Shown here in pieces: positions 16,896 through 24,517 of a stretch of DNA of 64,000 bases. This stretch comes from Neisseria flavescens (GTDB lineage: Bacteria > Pseudomonadota > Gammaproteobacteria > Burkholderiales > Neisseriaceae). The stretch covers positions 372,001-436,000 of the forward strand of contig NZ_CP039886.1 in assembly GCF_005221285.1 (NCBI RefSeq). Reading direction: 5' to 3'. The notes beneath the pieces are model-generated. The model searched no databases, was not told the DNA's origin, and saw nothing but the letters and a program-made list of their open reading frames with translations. The number at the start of each line of letters is the position of its first letter. Positions within the stretch are counted from its first letter, which is position 1. The position numbers and the translations under genes were made by a program.

Positions 16896-17695
16896 GGGCG
16901 CAACACCCGCTCAAATACCTGCTGCACATCGCAAACCTGCCCCAAAGCAGCTTTTACTACCACCACCAAGACCGACCCGACCCCGATGAAGCCGACAAAG
17001 CCCTCCTCGTCGAAACCTACCGGCGGCATAAAGGACGCTACGGGCAAAGGCGCATTGCCGCAGCATTGGATTGGAACCGCAAAAAAGTGGCGCGGTTGAT
17101 GAGGCAGCTAGGACTGAAAGCCCTTATACGGGCAAAAAAAGCCTACCGCCATCCCGCCATGGGCGAAATATCGGAACACCTCCTCAAACGCCGGTTCACA
17201 GCCCGAAAGCCCAACGAAAAATGGCTGACCGACGTAACCGAACTCAAAGGAAAGGACAGCAAACTGTACCTCTCGCCGATATTGGACCTGTTCAACCGCG
17301 AGATCGTCGCCTACGCCATGAGCCGCAGAGCCGACAGTGAAATGGTGAAGGAAATGCTCGAAAAAGCGGCACCCCGGCTGACTGATAAAGGAACGATGCT
17401 TCATTCGGACCAAGGTGTGCTGTACCGTACGGCGGGGTATAGGGAATTGCTTGCGGAGTATTCCATGGTTCAAAGCATGTCGCGAAAGGCGAATTGTTGG
17501 GACAATGCACCGATGGAAAACTTCTTTGCGGTGCTGAAGACGGAGTGTTTCTACCGTGCAGGAGAATTGACGGTGGATGAATTGATGAAACAGATAGATG
17601 ACTATATGGATTACTACAACCGCGAGCGTTGCAGTTTGAAATTGAAAAAGCTGAGTCCTGTCGCATACAGAACCCGGCTTACACAGAGTGCCTGA
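16856..17695 (+). CDS. IS3-family transposase OrfB (DDE integrase domain), copy 1
   Basis: A frame of 279 residues from the presumed slippage point. It begins with an HTH_21-type region (HKGRYGQRRIAAAL) and continues with an rve integrase core. The acidic triad is visible: Asp in WLTDVTEL, Asp in HSDQG and Glu in NAPMENFF, with 35 residues between the last two, the D-D-35-E spacing of IS3. The frame is intact, so the element may be active. The given start assumes a -1 frameshift; OrfB has no clear start of its own. Confidence 0.88.
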   Translation, partial: TDRKGQSQTVQTLRAQHPLKYLLHIANLPQSSFYYHHQDRPDPDEADKALLVETYRRHKGRYGQRRIAAALDWNRKKVARLMRQLGLKALIRAKKAYRHPAMGEISEHLLKRRFTARKPNEKWLTDVTELKGKDSKLYLSPILDLFNREIVAYAMSRRADSEMVKEMLEKAAPRLTDKGTMLHSDQGVLYRTAGYRELLAEYSMVQSMSRKANCWDNAPMENFFAVLKTECFYRAGELTVDELMKQIDDYMDYYNRERCSLKLKKLSPVAYRTRLTQSA

Positions 17696-17835
17696 ATAGG
17701 CTTTTATGAGTGTCCAAGATTTGGGGACCAGTTCAGTTCAGACGGCCCTTGGGTATTCTTTGGATTTGAAAATAAAAAAGACTTGAATCATCAAGTCTCG
17801 CATTTCATTTTTACTAGATAAAAAAATATCAAGAA

Positions 17836-17926
<91 letters not shown>

Positions 17927-18005
17927 ACTCTTGAAGCCGTAATATTAATGGAACTTACAGCCTTTGCCAAGAGGTATTTTAGAAAAAATATCTAGTATTC
18001 TGTTT

Positions 18006-18785
18006 TTATTTAGATTGTTCTTTACGCATGAATACCCATTCGGCTTCGTTTGAAGCTGCTTCATTGAATGAATAGCCTTCGTAGTCAAAATTTTTGAGCA
18101 TTTCAGGATCGGTAATGCCGTATTCTGCCGCGTAGCGCACCATCAAACCGCGCGCACGCTTGGCGTAGAAGCTGATGATTTTGTATTTGCCGTTTTTCTC
18201 GTCTTTAAAAATCGGTGTAATCAGGCGTGCGTTGAGTTTTTTGGTGTTGACGGATTTGAAATATTCTTGTGAGGCGAGGTTGATTAAGACATCGCTGCCG
18301 GCCTGCTTCAGCGTTTGGTTGAGCAGGTCGGTGATTTTATCGCCCCAAAATTCGTAGAGATTTTTGCCGCGCGAGTTGGCAAAGGCCGTGCCCATTTCCA
18401 AGCGGTAGGGCTGCATCAAGTCGAGCGGGCGCAGTACGCCGTATAAGCCGGAGAGCAGGCGGACGTGTTGTTGCAGGTAGTCGATTTGCTCCGGTTTGAG
18501 CGTATTGGCGGCGATGCCTTCGTAGACGTCGCCGTTGAACATAAATACGGCCTGTTTGGCGTTTTCAGGGGTAAACGGCGTGTGCCATACGGCATTGCGT
18601 TCAGCATTGAGCAGGGCGATTTTGTCGGAAACATGCATCAGCTCGGCGATTTGTTGAGGGGCAAGCTGGCGCAACTCCTGCATCAGGATTTCTGCTTTGG
18701 ACAGAAGGTCGGGCTGGGTAAAGCTGCTGACGGGGGAGGGGTCTTTTTCGTTGAGGTTTTTGGCTGGGGATAAGACAAAAAACAT
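18006..18785 (-). CDS. yaaA: Peroxide stress protein YaaA
   Basis: A 259-residue protein of the YaaA/DUF328 family, close to the 258 residues of E. coli YaaA, which limits free iron and DNA damage under peroxide stress. Signatures are visible: MFFVLSPAKNLNEKDP at the start, FNGDVYEGI, LSGLYGVLRPLDLMQPYRLE, and NLASQEYFKSV near the C-terminal third. A longer frame starts at 18848, but the ATG at 18785 begins exactly at the conserved MFFVLSPAK. Stands alone between tRNA-Ser and ridA. Confidence 0.94.
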   Translation of the reverse strand: MFFVLSPAKNLNEKDPSPVSSFTQPDLLSKAEILMQELRQLAPQQIAELMHVSDKIALLNAERNAVWHTPFTPENAKQAVFMFNGDVYEGIAANTLKPEQIDYLQQHVRLLSGLYGVLRPLDLMQPYRLEMGTAFANSRGKNLYEFWGDKITDLLNQTLKQAGSDVLINLASQEYFKSVNTKKLNARLITPIFKDEKNGKYKIISFYAKRARGLMVRYAAEYGITDPEMLKNFDYEGYSFNEAASNEAEWVFMRKEQSK

Positions 18786-18955
18786 GATAATTTCGGCTTT
18801 GAAATGAATAATGTGTGGGATTGTAGGTTTAAAATCGGGGAAGAACAAGACGGGCTAAACGCATTAATTGAATGCTTTTATTGAAACGTATTTCTGTTGA
18901 AAGTAAAATTCGAAGCTTCCACCTGATTCTGACATTTCTACTTGAGGAGAATATC

Positions 18956-19345
18956 ATGTCTAAAACCATTATCCATACCGACAAAGCTCCTGCCGCGATT
19001 GGCGCATACAGCCAAGCAGTCCGTGCAGGCGATACGGTTTATATGAGCGGTCAGATTCCTTTGGATCCGGCTACGATGACTGTGGTCGGCGATGGCGACT
19101 TCCGCACCGAAGCAGTGCAAGTATTTAAAAACCTGCAAGCCGTAGCCGAAGCGGCCGGCGGTTCGCTGCAAGATATCGTCAAACTCAATGCTTATTTGAC
19201 CGATTTGGCCAATTTTGCCGTATTCAATGAAGTGATGGCTGAATTTATCGAACAACCTTTCCCTGCGCGCGCGGCGGTTGGCGTGGCCAGCCTGCCTAAA
19301 GGCGTTCAGGTTGAAGCAGAGGCAGTATTGGTTTTAAATGCATAA
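18956..19345 (+). CDS. ridA: RidA family enamine/imine deaminase
   Basis: A 129-residue protein of the YjgF/YER057c/UK114 family, which hydrolyses reactive 2-aminoacrylate-type enamines produced by PLP enzymes. Visible signatures are APAAIGAYSQAVRAGDTVYM with GQIPLDP, the conserved arginine in EQPFPARAAVGVASLPKG, and the C-terminal VEAEAVLVL. I chose the ATG at 18956, preceded by GAGGAGAAT, over an in-frame ATG at 18872 that adds 28 residues foreign to the family. A DUS pair separates it from apaH. Confidence 0.95.
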   Translation: MSKTIIHTDKAPAAIGAYSQAVRAGDTVYMSGQIPLDPATMTVVGDGDFRTEAVQVFKNLQAVAEAAGGSLQDIVKLNAYLTDLANFAVFNEVMAEFIEQPFPARAAVGVASLPKGVQVEAEAVLVLNA

Positions 19346-19352
19346 TTGATGT

Positions 19353-19390
19353 TTTCAGACGGCCTGGGCTGGGCTTGAGGCCGTCTGAAA
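19353..19390. repeat. DUS inverted pair between ridA and apaH
   Basis: TTTTCAGACGGCCT and AGGCCGTCTGAAAA arms with a 13-base loop. The A-rich sequence after the right arm leads into the apaH ribosome binding site. Confidence 0.65.
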
Positions 19391-19415
19391 ATAATAACAA
19401 CGGAAAACAATAATA

Positions 19416-20246
19416 ATGGCACATTACGCAATCGGAGACATTCAAGGCTGTTTTGACGAGCTGACTTTGTTGCTTGCCAAAATCGGCTTTAATCATGGTA
19501 CGGACACCCTTTGGCTGGTTGGCGATATTGTCAATCGTGGCCCGAAGTCCTTGGAAACCCTGAAATTTGCCAAAGAGCATGACAGCAGTGTGCAAATGGT
19601 TTTGGGCAATCATGATTTACATCTTTTAGCAGTCGGTTGCGGTGAAGGAACGCTCAAACGCAGTGATACGGTTGAGCCGATTTTGACCCATCCCGATGGT
19701 CATGCCATGCTTGACTGGCTGCGCCATCAACCGCTTTTGGTGCGCGGCGACAGACATGTGATGGTGCATGCCGGTATTTTGCCGCAATGGTCGGTTGATA
19801 AGGCAGAAAGCCTTGCCCGTGAAGCTGAGGATGAGTTGCAAGGTAAAAAATACAGGAAATTTTTTGGCAAAATGTACGGCAACAAGCCGACCGAGTGGAC
19901 GGACGATTTGACAGGCTATGAGCGCCTACGCATGATTATCAACGTCTTTACCCGTATGCGGGCGCTGACGTACAAAGGCGAATTGGATTACGAATATAAA
20001 TCTACTTTGAAAAAAATGCCGCTTTACCTGCGCCCTTGGTTTAAAGCGCCTGATAGGCAGAATTTGGATTATATTACCGTGTTCGGACATTGGTCGTCAT
20101 TGGGCTACGTTAATACCGATCAGGTTATCGCTTTGGATACCGGAGCGTTGTGGGGCGGAGAGCTGACAGCGGTCAATTTGGATACCAATGAAGTGATACA
20201 GGTACCGTCCTTGGGCGGATTGGATTGGAAAACGGCATTGAAATAG
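19416..20246 (+). CDS. apaH: Symmetrical diadenosine tetraphosphatase
   Basis: A 276-residue metallophosphatase that splits Ap4A into two ADP. The metal-binding motifs are visible in order: GDIQGCFDEL (residue 7 on), GDIVNRGPKSLE (about residue 34), GNHDLHLLAVG (about 63), VHAGILPQW (about 118) and the C-terminal FGHWSSLGY. Length matches ApaH (about 280). The start follows AACGGAAAAC. The transcript runs into a DUS terminator that has been opened by IS copy 2. Confidence 0.96.
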   Translation: MAHYAIGDIQGCFDELTLLLAKIGFNHGTDTLWLVGDIVNRGPKSLETLKFAKEHDSSVQMVLGNHDLHLLAVGCGEGTLKRSDTVEPILTHPDGHAMLDWLRHQPLLVRGDRHVMVHAGILPQWSVDKAESLAREAEDELQGKKYRKFFGKMYGNKPTEWTDDLTGYERLRMIINVFTRMRALTYKGELDYEYKSTLKKMPLYLRPWFKAPDRQNLDYITVFGHWSSLGYVNTDQVIALDTGALWGGELTAVNLDTNEVIQVPSLGGLDWKTALK

Positions 20247-20334
20247 TTTGGATAAGATAAAAGGCCGTCTGAAATGTTGAACTGCACCCCAAAAGTTGGA
20301 CATCCCCCTCCAACTCACAAGGTGCAGTTTTTTT

Positions 20335-20685
20335 ATGGGCAAATATACATTACACTTCAAATACCAAGCCGTACTCCACTACCTGCACATACGCAGCCAA
20401 CAGCGTACCGCAGACCACTACGGCATCTCCCGAACCCACCTGCGACGATGGATACGCGCCTATCAAGAAGGCGGTATCGGCGCACTCGAACATCCCCAAT
20501 CCAAAACCATGCCCCAACACCGCAAAAACCCCTTCATCGCCGACAAACCCGACCACGAAAAAACACAGGCAGAGCTTATCGAAGAGTTGTGCTATATGCG
20601 CGCAAAGGTTGCCTACCTAAAGGAGTTAAAAGCCCTCAGCAAAAAACAGACCGAAAAGGACAAAGCCAAACCGTCCAAACACTGA
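20335..20685 (+). CDS. IS3-family transposase OrfA, copy 2
   Basis: A 116-residue protein that differs from copy 1 at only a few positions (for example MGKY in place of MSKY, and YGIS in place of YSIS). It has the same helix-turn-helix, C-terminal leucine-rich helix and A6 slippage candidate (20641-20646). Confidence 0.9.
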   Translation: MGKYTLHFKYQAVLHYLHIRSQQRTADHYGISRTHLRRWIRAYQEGGIGALEHPQSKTMPQHRKNPFIADKPDHEKTQAELIEELCYMRAKVAYLKELKALSKKQTEKDKAKPSKH

Positions 20686-21485
20686 GGGCGCAACACCCGC
20701 TCAAATACCTGCTGCACATCGCAAACCTGCCCCAAAGCAGCTTTTACTACCACCACCAAGACCGACCCGACCCCGATGAAGCCGACAAAGCCCTCCTCGT
20801 CGAAACCTACCGGCGGCATAAAGGACGCTACGGGCAAAGGCGCATTGCCGCAGCATTGGATTGGAACCGCAAAAAAGTGGCGCGGCTGATGAGGCAGCTA
20901 GGACTGAAAGCCCTTATACGGGCAAAAAAAGCCTACCGCCATCCCGCCATGGGCGAAATATCGGAACACCTCCTCAAACGCCGGTTCACAGCCCGAAAGC
21001 CCAACGAAAAATGGCTGACCGACGTAACCGAACTCAAAGGAAAGGACAGCAAACTGTACCTCTCGCCGATATTGGACCTGTTCAACCGCGAGATCGTCGC
21101 CTACGCCATGAGCCGCAGAGCCGACAGTGAAATGGTGAAGGAAATGCTCGAAAAAGCGGCGCCCCGGCTGACTGATAAAGGAACGATGCTTCATTCGGAC
21201 CAAGGTGTGCTGTACCGTACGGCGGGGTATAGGGAATTGCTTGCGGAGTATTCCATGGTTCAAAGCATGTCACGAAAGGCGAATTGTTGGGACAATGCAC
21301 CGATGGAAAGCTTCTTTGCGGTGCTGAAGACGGAGTGTTTCTACCGTGCAGGAGAATTGACGGTGGACGAATTGATGAAACAGATAGATGACTATATGGA
21401 TTACTACAACCGCGAGCGTTGCAGTTTGAAATTGAAAAAGCTGAGTCCTGTCGCATACAGAACCCGGCTTACACAGAGTGCCTGA
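20646..21485 (+). CDS. IS3-family transposase OrfB, copy 2
   Basis: A 279-residue integrase domain, intact, with the same D-D-35-E residues as copy 1 (WLTDVTEL, HSDQG, APMESFF). Read by presumed -1 frameshift from OrfA. Near identity with copy 1 points to recent transposition or gene conversion. Confidence 0.88.
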   Translation, partial: TDRKGQSQTVQTLRAQHPLKYLLHIANLPQSSFYYHHQDRPDPDEADKALLVETYRRHKGRYGQRRIAAALDWNRKKVARLMRQLGLKALIRAKKAYRHPAMGEISEHLLKRRFTARKPNEKWLTDVTELKGKDSKLYLSPILDLFNREIVAYAMSRRADSEMVKEMLEKAAPRLTDKGTMLHSDQGVLYRTAGYRELLAEYSMVQSMSRKANCWDNAPMESFFAVLKTECFYRAGELTVDELMKQIDDYMDYYNRERCSLKLKKLSPVAYRTRLTQSA

Positions 21486-21551
21486 ATAGGCTTTTATGAG
21501 TGTCCAAGATTTGGGGGCCAGTTCACGTTTCAGACGGCCTTTTCGTATTGG

Positions 21552-22925
21552 TTAATCTAAAGAAGGCAGGAGTTTGTCTGGATTCATAATGCCATAAGGG
21601 TCAAGCTGATTTTTGATGGCATGCATCAGAACGAGTTCGGCCTGCGTACGCACACGGGGCAGCCAATGTTTTTTGATGATGCCTACGCCGTGTTCTGCGG
21701 CAATCGTACCGTGGCAGGCAAGGATATTTTCATAAACAATGGTATTGACGGCGTCTTCGTATTGGTAGGCTTCGTTGCTCAATACGTTTGGCAGGAATGT
21801 ATTGTAATGCAGGCTGCCGTCGCCTAAATGTCCGAAGCAGACAATTTTTATGCCGGGAAAGCGGGTTTCCAAGGCAGGGGCGCATTGGCGGGCAAAGGCG
21901 GCCACTTGGGCGATAGGGATGGCGATGTCGTGTTTGATGCTGGTGCCGAGTTTGCGTTGGGAAGCGGAAATATTTTCACGCAAGGTCCATAAGTCGGAGC
22001 GCTCTTGCTCGGATTGCGCCAAGATGCTGTTTTCCCATCCGTTTTGATAGAGAAATTCGGCAAGCTTTTCATCCAGTCCTGCATCGGGAACGGAATCTGC
22101 AAGTTCAATCAAAATATGCCATTCCGCATCGGCAGGCTTTTTGAGTTGGCTGAATTCCGAAGATAAATCGAGGGCAAAGCGGCTGATTAGCTCGAAGCTG
22201 GTCAAGCGTTCGGCAAAATGGCCTTGCACCGCAGTCAAAAGTAAGACGGCGGATTCAATATTGTCTAAACCTACCCATGCGGTTGCTTTGGTTTTGGGCT
22301 GGGCAAAGAGTTTGAGTGTGGCGGCGGTAATGATGCCCAGTGTTCCTTCGCTGCCGATAAAAAGATGGCGCAAGTCATAGCCGGTTGTGTTTTTATGCAG
22401 GGGCTGAAGGTGGGAAACCAGTTCGCCGTTTGGTAAAACGACTTCCAAACCCAATACCAAATCACGCATACTGCCGTAACGCAAGACATTTAAACCGCCG
22501 GCATTACAGGCGATATTGCCGCCGATTTGGCAAGAGCCTTCGCTGGCAAGGCTGAGTGGAAACAGTCGTCCGGCTTCGGCTGCTGCCTTTTGAGCATTTT
22601 GCAAAATCACGCCTGCTTCAACCGTCATGCTGTTGTCCGCAAGGTTGATATCGCGGATACGGTTGAGCTTGGAGAGATTGAGCAGTACGCCTTCGGTGGT
22701 TACCGTTGCGCCGCATAATCCGGTATTGCCGCCTTGCGGGGTTACGCGGATGCTGTTTTCAAAACAGAAACGCATGATTTTCTGCACGCTTTCGACAGAG
22801 TTCGGCTGTAAGACAATATCCGGTGAAGAAACAAAACGGCGGCGTTGGTCGTTTAACAAGGCCGGAGTGGCTTCAATGATTTCAGAGGCGGAAAGAAACT
22901 CAGCAAAACGGTCGTGAAGGTGCAT
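21552..22925 (-). CDS. FAD-linked oxidase / D-2-hydroxyacid dehydrogenase
   Basis: A 457-residue protein of the VAO/PCMH flavoprotein superfamily (GlcD, D-lactate and D-2-hydroxyglutarate dehydrogenases). The N-terminal FAD_binding_4 domain shows RVTPQGGNTGLCGAT, then SLASEGSCQIGGNIACNAGG and YDLRHLFIGSEGTLGI. The C-terminal FAD-oxidase domain has CFGHLGDGSLHYN and AAEHGVGIIK, with the metal-ligand histidines, and ends NPYG-like in LDPYGIMNPDK. It probably oxidises a D-2-hydroxyacid and passes electrons to quinone or an electron-transfer flavoprotein. The exact substrate cannot be told. Stands alone. Confidence 0.9.
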   Translation of the reverse strand: MHLHDRFAEFLSASEIIEATPALLNDQRRRFVSSPDIVLQPNSVESVQKIMRFCFENSIRVTPQGGNTGLCGATVTTEGVLLNLSKLNRIRDINLADNSMTVEAGVILQNAQKAAAEAGRLFPLSLASEGSCQIGGNIACNAGGLNVLRYGSMRDLVLGLEVVLPNGELVSHLQPLHKNTTGYDLRHLFIGSEGTLGIITAATLKLFAQPKTKATAWVGLDNIESAVLLLTAVQGHFAERLTSFELISRFALDLSSEFSQLKKPADAEWHILIELADSVPDAGLDEKLAEFLYQNGWENSILAQSEQERSDLWTLRENISASQRKLGTSIKHDIAIPIAQVAAFARQCAPALETRFPGIKIVCFGHLGDGSLHYNTFLPNVLSNEAYQYEDAVNTIVYENILACHGTIAAEHGVGIIKKHWLPRVRTQAELVLMHAIKNQLDPYGIMNPDKLLPSLD

Positions 22926-23020
22926 GGCAGTCAGGCGGAAAAGTCGGGAAGGAGAGTATGAAGAATGTAAAAAAGCAGGATACGCAATGGTATCCTGCTT
23001 TTCTTATATTCAAAAGAATA

Positions 23021-23311
23021 TTATTTAGCAGCTTCAGAAGCAGCAGCTTCAGTAGCAGAAGCAGCGGCTTCAGTAGCAGAAGCAGCAGCTTCGGTAGCAG
23101 ATGCAGCAGCTTCAGTAGCAGATGCAGCAGCTTCAGTAGCAGAAGCTTCGGTAGCTTCGGCAGCAGAAGCAGCAGCTTCAGTAGCAGAAGCAGCAGCTTC
23201 AGTAGCAGAAGCAGCTGCTTCAGAAGCAGCAGTTTCAGCAGCTTTATCAGCACCGCCACAAGCGGCCAAAGCTAAAGACAACAAAGCAGCAGCGAACAGA
23301 GATTTTTTCAT
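23021..23311 (-). CDS. Alanine-rich repeat lipoprotein
   Basis: A 96-residue small lipoprotein. The signal peptide MKKSLFAAALLSLALAAC gives lipid-modified Cys18. The mature part is almost only Ala, Ser, Thr and Glu, built from a seven-residue unit SATEAAA: two copies, a divergent stretch (SAAEATEA), then five copies, ending SEAAK. The unit is encoded by 21-base repeats, so copy number can change without breaking the frame. Low-complexity Ala/Glu lipoproteins recall the neisserial H.8 antigen, though that one uses AAEAP units. Function unknown; probably surface or periplasmic. Confidence 0.88.
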   Translation of the reverse strand: MKKSLFAAALLSLALAACGGADKAAETAASEAAASATEAAASATEAAASAAEATEASATEAAASATEAAASATEAAASATEAAASATEAAASEAAK

Positions 23312-23325
23312 TTTTGAGGACCTTT

Positions 23326-23341
23326 TTTAAATCGATTTAAA
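23326..23341. promoter_or_regulatory. Perfect 16-base palindrome upstream of the lipoprotein
   Basis: TTTAAATCGATTTAAA is a perfect palindrome lying 14 bases upstream of the lipoprotein start codon, next to its ribosome binding site. It could be a repressor site. No protein can be assigned. Confidence 0.35.
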
Positions 23342-23814
23342 CTAAAAATAGCCGTCAAACGGCCTGTACAGTAGAAATTCATTGCTGAATTGTCGTTATT
23401 ATGCCCCACGGGGTTGGTCAATGCAACGTTGCTTAACCGTTTGCATACTAAAATCAATACAAAATTAGCGAAAATATGTAAATCAGGGAGGCAGGTAAAA
23501 AATCATCTAAAAATATTCATAATTAATGAAAATTTTAAAAGTTATTTATATTCAATAGTTTGATTATTTTTAACTGTTGTTGGTTTTAAGGGTTTGGAAT
23601 GTTTTTGCGTTTGGGAAGTTTTTTGTAATTTAGCAACTTCGTGTTGTGAAAAAGCAACTTTTATGGATTGGGATCATTCAATTTTGTTTTTCATATGGAC
23701 TTTTTCGGTTTTGTTGTGTCCGCCAAAAGTATTTGTTTAAGGTAAACCGATTGTTTAGTTACAGCTGTGATAGAATAGCCTGAACTTGACTTTTAAATAT
23801 TGATTAAGGACGAC
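23342..23814. other. AT-rich intergenic region between lipoprotein and slyD
   Basis: A divergent gap of about 470 bases. It is AT-rich, lacks DUS pairs, and I see no supported gene on either strand. It should hold the lipoprotein and slyD promoters; TAGAAT at 23771-23776 is a possible slyD -10. Confidence 0.4.
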
Positions 23815-23817
23815 ATG

Positions 23818-24300
23818 ATGTCTATTGTTAAAAATTCCGTAGTTTCCCTGCATTATGAAATGTACGATGCAAACAACCAGTTGTTGGACAAAACCGAAGA
23901 GCCGATTGCTTACCTGCATGGCGGTTATGACGGTATTTTCCCTTTGGTGGAAGAAGCGTTGCACGGCAAAAATGTAGGCGATACTGTTGAAGTGGCTTTG
24001 TCGCCTGATGATGCCTTCGGCGAGCAAGATCCTGAGCTGGTGCGTATTGAAGATGTAAGCGTATTCCCTGTTGAAGTTGAAGTCGGCATGATGTTTGAAG
24101 CCGATGATCCGGAAACCGGCGATGTATTGATTTATCGTGTAACCGATGTTGCCGACGGTAAAGCCGTAGTGGACGGCAACCATCCTTTGGCCGGTATGAA
24201 AGTATTGTTCAAAGCGACTGTTGAAGGTGTACGCGATGCGACTGAGGAAGAAATTGCCCACGGTCACGTACATGGCCCGCACGGTCATCACCACCACTAA
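23818..24300 (+). CDS. slyD: FKBP-type peptidyl-prolyl isomerase SlyD-like
   Basis: A 160-residue cytosolic prolyl isomerase and chaperone. An FKBP domain (VSLHYEMYDANNQLLDKTEE, GGYDGIFPLVEEAL, SPDDAFGEQDPELV) is split by the insert-in-flap chaperone domain (about residues 70-125). The histidine-rich tail HGHVHGPHGHHHH binds nickel or other metals, as in E. coli SlyD, which supplies hydrogenase. Two ATGs are in frame at 23815 and 23818; AAGGA is four and seven bases away, so I chose the second. A long DUS hairpin follows. Confidence 0.93.
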   Translation: MSIVKNSVVSLHYEMYDANNQLLDKTEEPIAYLHGGYDGIFPLVEEALHGKNVGDTVEVALSPDDAFGEQDPELVRIEDVSVFPVEVEVGMMFEADDPETGDVLIYRVTDVADGKAVVDGNHPLAGMKVLFKATVEGVRDATEEEIAHGHVHGPHGHHHH

Positions 24301-24318
24301 TCAGGCTTGAAGCATGAT

Positions 24319-24365
24319 AAAGGCCGTCTGAAAAGGAATGAAACCTTCCTTTTCAGACGGCCTTT
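24319..24365. terminator. Long DUS-pair terminator after slyD
   Basis: A perfect 20-base stem (AAAGGCCGTCTGAAAAGGAA with its complement) and a short loop, ending in CCTTT. It is the longest perfect DUS hairpin seen in the window. Confidence 0.85.
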
Positions 24366-24517
24366 AAGTTTTTACAAGACAGATAAATAGGAAATTTTGG
24401 CGCAGGTCAAATCAAACAGGAAAATATGGATTTTGTTAGAGACTACAATGAATTACATGTAACGGTGCGACAAAATCTGTATTAAGATTCAGATATTGGT
24501 AAAACAGGCAGAATGCA

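Larger units (their letters stand above)
16487..17735 (+). mobile_element. IS3-family insertion sequence (IS150-like), copy 1
   Basis: A 1249-base element. The ends start TGAACTGCACCCCAAA and, as the reverse complement of the right end, TGAACTGGCCCCCAAA; 21 of 25 terminal bases match. It carries orfA and orfB in overlapping frames. The outer flanks are the two arms of a DUS hairpin: GGCTGTCTGAA on the left and TTCAGACGGCC on the right, so the element sits in the loop of the oppDF terminator. The adjoining three bases (CAC and GTT) do not form a target duplication, so this copy's ends may have been altered. A C6 tract lies near the left end. Confidence 0.93.
20278..21525 (+). mobile_element. 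IS3-family insertion sequence (IS150-like), copy 2
   Basis: A 1248-base element, nearly identical to copy 1 and in the same orientation. It has the same imperfect terminal repeats. Its flanks are again DUS arms (AAAGGCCGTCTGAAATGT to the left, CGTTTCAGACGGCCTTTT to the right), so it lies in the loop of the terminator between apaH and the convergent FAD oxidase gene. The adjoining triplets TGT and CGT are an imperfect target duplication. The left-end C tract is C5 here, against C6 in copy 1 and C8 in copy 3. Confidence 0.93.

Noticed and set aside
22900..23275. Leucine-rich and serine/phenylalanine-rich frames over the lipoprotein
   Set aside because: They arise from reading the 21-base alanine repeats in other frames.
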